A stretch of 64,000 nucleotides of DNA from Albidovulum denitrificans (GTDB lineage Bacteria > Pseudomonadota > Alphaproteobacteria > Rhodobacterales > Rhodobacteraceae): the NCBI RefSeq assembly GCF_002973535.1, contig NZ_PVEP01000001.1:186001-250000 (forward strand). Reading direction: 5' to 3'. The stretch's first letter is position 1; every line of letters starts with the position of its first letter. Under the pieces are notes generated by a model that searched no databases, was not told the DNA's origin, and saw only the letters and a list, made by a program, of their open reading frames with translations. A program made the translations under genes and the position numbers. Shown here piece after piece: positions 26,331 through 34,700 of the stretch.

Positions 26331-26898
26331 CTATGATCTTCTTCAGATCGCCCGCCTCGGGCATGGAGAGGGACCGGTAGAACCGCCCGTCCTCCACCCG
26401 CCCGACAAGGAACATCGGGTCATGCAGCACGATATTGGCATAGTCGGCGTCGAAGGCCGCCAGCAGGCGCTTTACCTCGCCGGGGTTCCCCGTCAGCCAG
26501 CGCCAGCGCGCGCTGGCCCCGAACTCCTCGGCTGCCGCGCGCATCCTGTCGGGCGTGTCGCGCGCCGGGTCGATGGTGATGGAGAGAAGCCGCACCGCGC
26601 GCTCCGGGCCAAGCATGGCGTCAAGATCGGCCATCACCACATTGCCCAGCGGGCAGATCGTGTCGCAGGTCGTGTAGTTGAAGTTGATGACGACGACATG
26701 GCCCTGCGTCAACGCGCCCTTGAAACGCTGCGGCTGTGCGGCCGCGTCGATCAGTTCCACGTCGGGCAGGGCGAGGCGCTCTGTCTGGAAGGTGCCGGTG
26801 GAGAGCCCGGCGATCTTCGGCCCCCGGATTTCGGCGATGGCATAAGCGGTCAGGGCAAGGGCAAGCGCCCCGGCAAGGACAAGGGCCGGGCGTTTCAT
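26314..26898 (-). CDS. SCO1/SenC/PrrC-family copper chaperone
   Basis: A 194-residue thioredoxin-fold protein with one N-terminal helix that anchors or exports it. Copper ligands typical of Sco are present: Cys78 and Cys82 in TTCDTICPLG, and His159 in VLHDPMF. Sco proteins deliver or reduce copper for Cu sites, classically CuA of cytochrome oxidase. Here the gene overlaps the propeller gene (ATGA) and the cytochrome gene, and the nearest copper enzyme is the giant oxidase. Metallation of that oxidase is the likely role. Confidence 0.88.
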   Translation of the reverse strand: MKRPALVLAGALALALTAYAIAEIRGPKIAGLSTGTFQTERLALPDVELIDAAAQPQRFKGALTQGHVVVINFNYTTCDTICPLGNVVMADLDAMLGPERAVRLLSITIDPARDTPDRMRAAAEEFGASARWRWLTGNPGEVKRLLAAFDADYANIVLHDPMFLVGRVEDGRFYRSLSMPEAGDLKKIIDAMDS

Positions 26899-28724
26899 CG
26901 GCCCGCCCCCTCATCCTCGACCGCCGTGATGATGCTGGCAGAGCGCAGGCTGTAGGGCGGCGGCAGGTCAAGCGGCTGGATCGCGAAAGGCCCGGCATGG
27001 GGCAGGCGCAGTGTTGCCCGCAAGGTGCCGTCCGCCCCCTTGCTGGCCGTGACGCGGGTGGACCAGCCGCTGATCATGCTCGGCACCAGCAGGGCGAGGC
27101 GGTCCAGCGCCACCGGCGCGCCATCGGCATCCAGAATGCGCAGCCGCAGGTCATAATCGCGCCCCACAACGGCGGCGCTGCCCATATCCGGGATCAGGCG
27201 CACCGGGCGCAGTTCCGCCCGCTCCACCGCGCCGCGCACATGGAAGGGGACGCAAGTGGAGATGTCGCCCAGATCGCTGGTCAGCACCAGTTCCCAATCC
27301 CCGGCGCCAAAGGCCCAGGCGGCCTCGAACACGCCCGGCGCGACCTCGTCAAAGCTCCGGTCGAGGATATGGACCCTGGCCGGAATGCCGCCGCGCAGGC
27401 GGACGGAGTCCATCGGCGGCATCTCGACCGAGCTTGCAAGCTCCTCGATCAGCCAGCCGGTCTGGTTTTCCGGCGTCACCGCCATGACCTGCGGCGCGGG
27501 CAGAAGCGGCACGATCAGCCGCGTGTCGCCGTCGGGCGCGGGGCCTTGAAAGCCAAGGTTGACCTGCCGCATCACGGCGGTACGCCCCAGCGCGACCGTG
27601 GCAAGGTCAAGCGCGCCGACATAGCCGCCGTCATGGCTGAGGAGATAGGCCGCGTTGTCGGTGAACGTCATCTCGGACACCGTGGCCTTGTCGAGCGACA
27701 GTTGCTGCACGACCCGGCCCAGCGCCAGATCGACCAGCGCCACCAGCGCGTCGCCCGGCGACCAGAGAACCGCGATCCGGCCCGCAGGATCGGTGGCGAC
27801 GCGGGCGAACGGCGTGCCAAGCGCCACCGGCACGGCCCGGTCCGGCGCGTCGGCATAGCGGATCTGTGCCACCCCGGCGCCGCCTTGCAGGGCGATCAGC
27901 CCGACCTGTCCCACCGGCGCGAGGGAGAGGAGAGGGGCGGGAAAGCGCGTCTCCATGATCGCCCGCCCGTCGGAGGCGTCGATCATCCGCGCCCTGCCGC
28001 TGTCGGTGAAGGCCAGCAGCAGCGGGCTTTCGGGATCGTCGGGCCGGATCAGGGTCACGGCGCCGGGCAGGGCGGTCCGCTCAAGGACCTCGCCCGCGGG
28101 TGACAGTGCGATCAGCGCGCCGTCTTGCGTCCCGGCCCAGATGCGCCCGTTCGGCGCGACCGCAATCGCGCGCAGCGGCCCCAGCCCGCGCGCGATCACC
28201 GTCCTCCCCGGTCCGGCGACATCGGCGGCCTCGATCCGCCCGTCGGCATGGGCCGCAAGCATCCGCATCCCGCGCCGGTCGGCGGCGATGGCGGCGGGCA
28301 TGTCGTCCAGCACATGGGCGGCGATCAGGTTGGAGCTGTAAAGGTTCAGCTTCGGGTCGATCACGCTGAGCGAGGCATCGCGGTTCAGCACGCTGACCAG
28401 CACCCCGTTCATGTCGACCGACCCCAGAGGTGTGCGGCGGGTGGAGCGGAAGTTCTGCGCCGCCCGCGCGCAGCCGGGATTGTCGGCGGCGACGGGTCGC
28501 GCCCAGGCGCGCAACAAAAGCCCGCGCGGCGCGGCCCCGGTCGCCGGTTCGCGCAAGCTGATCCTGAGGCGCAGCTTGTCCCCGGCATCGGGGTCGGTGG
28601 CGCGCCCCGTCAGCGGGTCAAGCAGCGCCAGCTCCGCCGTCAGGCTGGCCTGCGCCCGCACCGGCCCCGCCGCCAGCATCGCCAGCGCCGCGACGGGTGC
28701 CAGGATCGCGCGCGCCGCCCTCAC
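26895..28724 (-). CDS. Secreted propeller-like protein of the copper-oxidase operon
   Basis: A 609-residue protein with a Sec leader (MRAARAILAPVAALAMLAAGP). Residues about 130-420 contain repeated short strands of the type GRIWAGTQDGALIALS and AAYLLSHDGGYVGALDL, as in YVTN/quinoprotein-like beta-propellers. Residues about 440-600 look like one or two beta-sandwich domains. Only two cysteines (84 and about 505 by eye) are obvious and there is no heme motif. It starts with GTG overlapping the oxidase stop (GTGA). It is probably a structural or binding partner of the giant oxidase. Function not recognised. Confidence 0.72.
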   Translation of the reverse strand: MRAARAILAPVAALAMLAAGPVRAQASLTAELALLDPLTGRATDPDAGDKLRLRISLREPATGAAPRGLLLRAWARPVAADNPGCARAAQNFRSTRRTPLGSVDMNGVLVSVLNRDASLSVIDPKLNLYSSNLIAAHVLDDMPAAIAADRRGMRMLAAHADGRIEAADVAGPGRTVIARGLGPLRAIAVAPNGRIWAGTQDGALIALSPAGEVLERTALPGAVTLIRPDDPESPLLLAFTDSGRARMIDASDGRAIMETRFPAPLLSLAPVGQVGLIALQGGAGVAQIRYADAPDRAVPVALGTPFARVATDPAGRIAVLWSPGDALVALVDLALGRVVQQLSLDKATVSEMTFTDNAAYLLSHDGGYVGALDLATVALGRTAVMRQVNLGFQGPAPDGDTRLIVPLLPAPQVMAVTPENQTGWLIEELASSVEMPPMDSVRLRGGIPARVHILDRSFDEVAPGVFEAAWAFGAGDWELVLTSDLGDISTCVPFHVRGAVERAELRPVRLIPDMGSAAVVGRDYDLRLRILDADGAPVALDRLALLVPSMISGWSTRVTASKGADGTLRATLRLPHAGPFAIQPLDLPPPYSLRSASIITAVEDEGAGR

Positions 28725-31700
28725 GGCAGGCCCCGGACGCAGGAACTGACCTTTGCGTCGGCAAGGGCAGCCCCGTCCAGCGCCTCGGGTGCGACGACGT
28801 CGATCAGGCCCCAGACCCCGCCGGCGCGGATTTGCGTCGGGCCGTCGAAGAAGAGGTAACAGCCCGCCTCAAGCGGCTTGCTCATCGCCGCCGTCACCGC
28901 CTTGCCCGGCGCCAGCAGCGCGCCGCGCGGGAAGCCGAAACCGGGGAAGAGATCGTCGTAATCCAGCCCGACCGTCACGAAGGACCGCTGCCGCGCCCGC
29001 CCGCCGGGATGGACGACATGGATCACCAGTTCCTCCCCCGCCAGCGCGCGCAGGACCGGCATCGGCGAAGCGGGCCAAAGCGCGGATTCGCCGCCCGCCA
29101 GCCGGAAGAACGATGTGGAGGTATCGCCCGGCGTGTCCGTCGCACCGAATTCGGTGTCGTTGAAGTTGTAATGCCGCTCGATCCCGGCCCGGTTTCCCTG
29201 CCAGTTGCGCAGGCGGATGTCGAAAGGTTCGCTTTGATAGCTGACGCCCTTTTCGCCGAAATCGTAGCTGTCATCGCAGATCATGCAATCGGCGACGATC
29301 TTTTCGGGCGCGGGGGTTTTCCAGACATTCGCGCTGTTCGCGTCGCGGTGGTTCAGGCCATCCTGCCAGAAGAGCGTGATCTGGCGCAGCTTGTGGTCTC
29401 GCGCCGGGGCGCCGAAGGGGGCCTTGACCGTCATCAGCGTCTGGGCGATCGGAACGGATTTGCGGGCGCTGTCCGACGTCGCGCGCGGGACCAGCGCGAA
29501 GCTGGCACAGTTCTGCGCCAGCCCCTGCCAGGCACGGGGACCCTGGCTGCGCAACTGTCCCCGCGCAGTGCCGAGATAGTCTTCGATCCGGCTGGCCCGC
29601 GCGATGGGCTGGCCGTCGGGGCCGAGGACAAGCGCATCGCAGCTCGCAGGCCCAAGGGGAAGGCGCTGCACCCGCTCCTCGGACAGTTCCGCATGTTGCG
29701 GGGCCACCGTCACGGCCCCGATCAGCCCGTGGGTCGGATGCCCGATCACGTCGCCGAAGGACTTGATCGGCAGCGCGCCGAAGGCATAGGGCTTGTAGGA
29801 GGCATCGAGGCCGAGGGCCGCTGCCTTCGCCGTTGCCTCAAGGTCGGTCCGGTCCAACTGGGCGCGTTGCGGTTCGACGGCCTTGAGGACCTGCGCGGTC
29901 TGGGCCGGGGTCAGCGCGCGTGTCTTCAGCACCTCCGTCAGGCTGCGGTCAAGCGCGATCAGGTCATCCGCACCGGGAAGGGCGGGGTCGCCGGGCCGAA
30001 GCTGGTCCAGCACCGGGGCAAGGGCGCTGCGCGCCTTCTCTACCTCGCCGGGTTGCGCCAGTCCCGTCCGTAGCGTGCCGGCCTTGTCGACCTCTGCTTG
30101 CAGGTCTTTGCCCAGTTGCAGCCGCTCGGCCTGCACTCTCGCGGCGAAATCGCCAAGCGTCTCGGTCGTGCCGCCCGCCGTCGCGAAGGCGGGCAGGTGC
30201 AGTAGCGTCGGGGGGACGTTGCCGGACAGAAGCAGGCTTCCCGCCGCCGCGGCGGTTGCCTTGCGCTGGCCGAAGGCGAGGCCCGCGTAGAACTCGATCT
30301 GTTCGATCTGCGCGGGGGCGGCGCCGTCGCGCAGGGACAGCATCGTCGCGCCCTCCGGCACCCCGTCAAGCGCCGCAACCGGGTTCTGGCCGAAGGGCCG
30401 CCCGTAGCTTTCCTGCTTCGTGACCACCGGAAGCGGCAGCGTCACGGCGAGGCGGGCCGAGGGGCGGATGTCGCGCGTGCCTTCGATCATCGTCACCGAC
30501 ACCGGAACCCCGTGTCCGGGCTTGGTGTCGCCGTCCCAGGCGGGGTCGGTGTTGATCGAGGTGATGCCGGGCATCATCGCGTCGCCCGGATGGTCGGTCA
30601 GGCCCGGGCGCTGACCGTCGCCATGGGAGGTCAGCGCATTGATGATGGTCAGCCGCACACAATCCCCGGCCTTGACGTTCACGACCAGCGGTTCCGGTTG
30701 GGCATAGGTGTCGCGGATCGCGTCGATGACGCGCGACCGGGGGATGTTTTTCCACAGCTCCGCGCCGGGCGCCGCATAAAGATCGGTTTCGCTGACCTTG
30801 GCCGGATCATCGCTGATCACGCGGCGCGGGTCGAGAAGGGCGAAGAACAGCCCGTCGATGTCGCGCAAACCGTCGGAATAGGCGGTGCCGCCGGGGAACA
30901 CGACCCCGGTTTCAACCGCCGCGATGGCGGCATGAACGCGCGGCGCGTCGGGCGCGCATCTGGCGACAAGGGTGCCATCCGGTTCGGCGGCGGGGTCGGC
31001 CCACGGCGCTGCGAAGGCAAAGGGGCTGGCCGAAAGCCTGCGGTCCATGGCCCGGCTTGCATTTCGGGCAGCCGGGGCGGCGGTGTAGGAGGCCAGCGTA
31101 TGTATCCGCGTGGGCTGCTGGATGGTGTCGCGAGGTTCCTCATCGGCACCGAGCGCAAGCGGAACGTCATAGGCAAGGGGCGCATCGGCAGTCCGGTTGC
31201 CCAGAAGCGTTTCGATATCCGGCTCTGTCAGGTCCAGATAGCGCTGAAGCAGGTCACCCGGTAATGTGCAGGCGGGTGCGTCCGCCGAACAGGCCGCTTC
31301 GATCTCGGCAAGCAGCGCCTCGGCGCGTGTGACAAGCGTGTCCCGCTTTTTCAGCCGCTCGGCCGCGTCGCGTATCCGCACCAGCCCCCAGGCCCCGTTC
31401 CACAGCGCGTCCTGACTGCCGAAATGATAGGGCGTGTCGCTGAGACCATATGCATTCAAGGCGGCGATCCGCGCGCGAAGCGTCTCGATGGCCGTCTCAG
31501 ATCCGACGGGGGGCAGCGGTTCCCGCCGCGCCGTCGACGACATCCTGAACGCAGCCACCCCCGAAATATTCGTGTCGTAGAAGAAGGCCGACCTGAACTC
31601 GAAATGCTCCGAGATGCCGATCTCCTGCGCGGCGATGCGGCCGTCGGTGTTGATGCAATCGGCGATCTGGCGTTCCATGTCGCGCCAGAAGAGATAGGCA

Positions 31701-34700
31701 TCGCTGTTGACCGGGAAGGCGGTGTGATCCTTCTTCGCCCATGTGCCGTATTCGTCGGGCCGCCCGGCGCGCGCCATGCGCAGGCCGGAAAAGCTGCCGG
31801 GGCTGTTGTAACACGCGCCCAGCAGCGTATCGCGCGGGGTGACATTGTCATGCAGCCGCATCATCGACGGGAAGGCCTGATCTATATTGCGCGGCCAGCT
31901 ATAGCCCTCGACGTTGAAGGTATGCTGCACCTCCTGCGCGCCCTGGATCAGGCGGAACTGGATCGTGTCGCCGTCGAAGGCGTTCAGGATCGGCACGACG
32001 GGATCTTTGTGGAAGCGAGAGAGGAGGACATTGGCCATGTCGCCCTCCGCGCCATCCTTCTGCCTGCTGATCTCGCAACGGTCGGTCACGCCGCTTTCAA
32101 GCGCGCCAACCCAGTAGTCGAGCGGGTGAAGGTCGCAGCCGGTGGAGGCGGAACTGGCCGTGCCGATGCGGATCGGGAACGGCTCCCCCCGGTAATTCAC
32201 CAGATAGGGGTCGTGATGATCGACCGAGATGCTTTCGGGCCGTCGCGGGGGGGAGACGGGGCTGGCCAGAAGCGCGTTCTGTTCGTCCGCACCTTCATAC
32301 CCCGCCGCCTGCGCCCGGTAGGTCTTCAGGTGGTGGTCGAGATGGTCGGCGGGCGACTTGCCGTCGACGGTGATCCCGGCACTGATGAGGCCTTTCTCAA
32401 AGCCCGCCTGATGCCCGGCGCTGTCACCCGGCCGCCCCTCGGCCAGCCAGGCCGGGGGGACATTCCCCGGAGCCTTGGCGAACCGGCCCTGCTTGTCCTG
32501 CGTCAGGTCGCTGCCACAGAATTTCTCCATGTCCTTGGGCGAGCCGGCATATCTCGCCTCGCACAGAAGCATCGCCATGCCCTTGCGGCTGGCCTCGATC
32601 ACGGCCTTGTCGGTGTTTTTCATCTGCGCGTCGAACTCGCCCGGCGTGATGCCCGCGCGCGGGTCGTAAAGCGTGGCGAAATCCGCGATGGAAACCGCGA
32701 ATTCGCGCAGCGCGGCGGCCTTTTCCGGTGCGGGCAGATCGGCGGTGATGGGGAAGAGGTCGACAATCACCTTGCGCGCGCCGACATCCTTTTTCGTGGC
32801 CAGCACAAGGCGGCGATCGGTCCGCGCCTCGGTGCAGTCGACCTTTTCCTCGTCGCAGATCAGCGCGTTTTGCGGCTCGATCACAAGCGCGGTGTAGAAC
32901 CCGTGCTGCTGGATCGAGGACGGGCCGAAATGGTCGTGGCTGAAAACGGTGCGCAGCGTGCGGTCGGCCTGACCTTCGCCCGGCTTGTCCAGCCGCAGAT
33001 TGGACAGGACCGGGTCGGCGAACCAGCGCTGGGTGGTGGTCTGGAAGAGGTCGCGGTTCGTCCCGTCAAGCAGCGGCAGCTTCCATATCTTGTGTGCGTA
33101 TTTTTCCGCGACGCGCCAGTGTCCCGCGTCATCCTGTTCGCAGAGGTCCGCATATTCGCGAATAAGAACCTTGCCGGGTTTCCGGGCCTTGGTGACCAGC
33201 GCGGCGCTGTCGGTGTTCTTCGCCGCACAGATTCGCGCCGCGATCTCATCGGGGGCGAAGGTGCCGTCCTCATAGTTGAAGCCGTTGCCCGACCCGTCCG
33301 ATGAGGTCACATCGAACTTCACCAGATGGATATGCTGGCCGATGGTGTCGGTCGGGGTGCGGACCTGAAAATCGTCCAGCTCAAGGTCCTTGGGCAATTC
33401 GTTGGTGTGGCGGAACTCGATGCATTCGCCCGACAGGGCGCGGAAGAAGAAGGGCTCCTCCGAGGCCGAGACGCGGGGGGAGATCTTGCCATCCCCGGTC
33501 TTGAATGTATCCGACCGTTCGGTCAGGACGTTGATGCGGGCCTGCGGGTCGTGCCATCCGGCGCGGTTGGTGACCATGTCCACCTGCACCGCCGAGGCCT
33601 CATACCGGCGATAGCCGACGACGGCCGGGTCGGTGGCGAATGTGGTCGTGTCAACCGTGACGCCCGTCGCGGGCGCGACGAAGGGGTCGGCTTCCTCGAT
33701 CAGCGCGTCGCGGGGGATTTTCTGGCCATGGCCGTCCTCGTCCGCGACATAAAGATCGGGCTTGCGATGGGCGGCTGAGCGGCGGAACTGCACCCAGTTC
33801 GACACCTCGGCATCGGTCGCCGCAACGCTCAGCGCCTTGTCGGTGAAGACCTTGCGGTTCTCCACCCCGTCATGGCGCCATTCATACCCCCCGTTCTCGT
33901 CACGGATGAGGGCGGCGAGGCTGCCGGGCGCGCCGCAGGGATCGGCGAAGGGGGCGCCGGGTTTGGGCGGGGCGCCGTTGACGGCGAAGGTCAGGCCGCC
34001 AAGGCTGGCATAGCCGCCTTCATGCGGGTCGTAATGGGATGGCGCACCATCCGCCGACCGGATGGCCAGATCGGTGCCGTCGGCAACGCCATTGTGGTGA
34101 AACGCCATCGCGGCGCGCTCCAGAAAGTTGCCGTCATAGGGCAGGGGCGCGATCTCGGCCGCCTCAAGCTCCATCGTCATGTCGCCCAGCGCCAGCGCGG
34201 CGGCGAGGACCTGGGATTGCAGCGCCTCGCGTTGGCGCAGGTCGGTGTCGTTCAGCGCTGCCTCTAGCGTGGCCGATGCGGTGTCCTTGGCAAGGCGCGT
34301 GGCGGCATCTTCCGGCAGGTCGAAGGGCAGCGTCCGCTTGCTGCCATCGCCCATCACATGACGCGGCAGCCCGCCGTCGAGATAGTCGGCGGTGACCTTC
34401 GTTTTGCCATCGGTCAGCGCCCGCGCGATGTCCATCGGCGCCTGCGGCGGCCGGTGGCCGGGCTTGCCGGCGATATAGAAGGGATAGCCGGGGAAGGGTT
34501 TGAAATCTGCGGTCGGGGTTTCGTCGGCAGCGATGGCGGTATTTGCGGCCGGGGTCGCGGCGGCGGCCAGCTTGCCATCCGCGCCGAGCGTCTTTTTGGC
34601 AGCGTAGCCTGGCAGCACCGGCCAGGCATGGCCCGGCACCGGCACGATGGCCGGCACCGGCGTGCCAAGGTTGCGGCGCTTTAGACCCGCACCCGGTTCG

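Noticed and set aside
31424-33304. 626-residue plus-strand open frame inside the giant oxidase
   Set aside because: The minus strand has one uninterrupted 2640-codon frame with copper motifs; the plus-strand frame is a shadow caused by codon bias.
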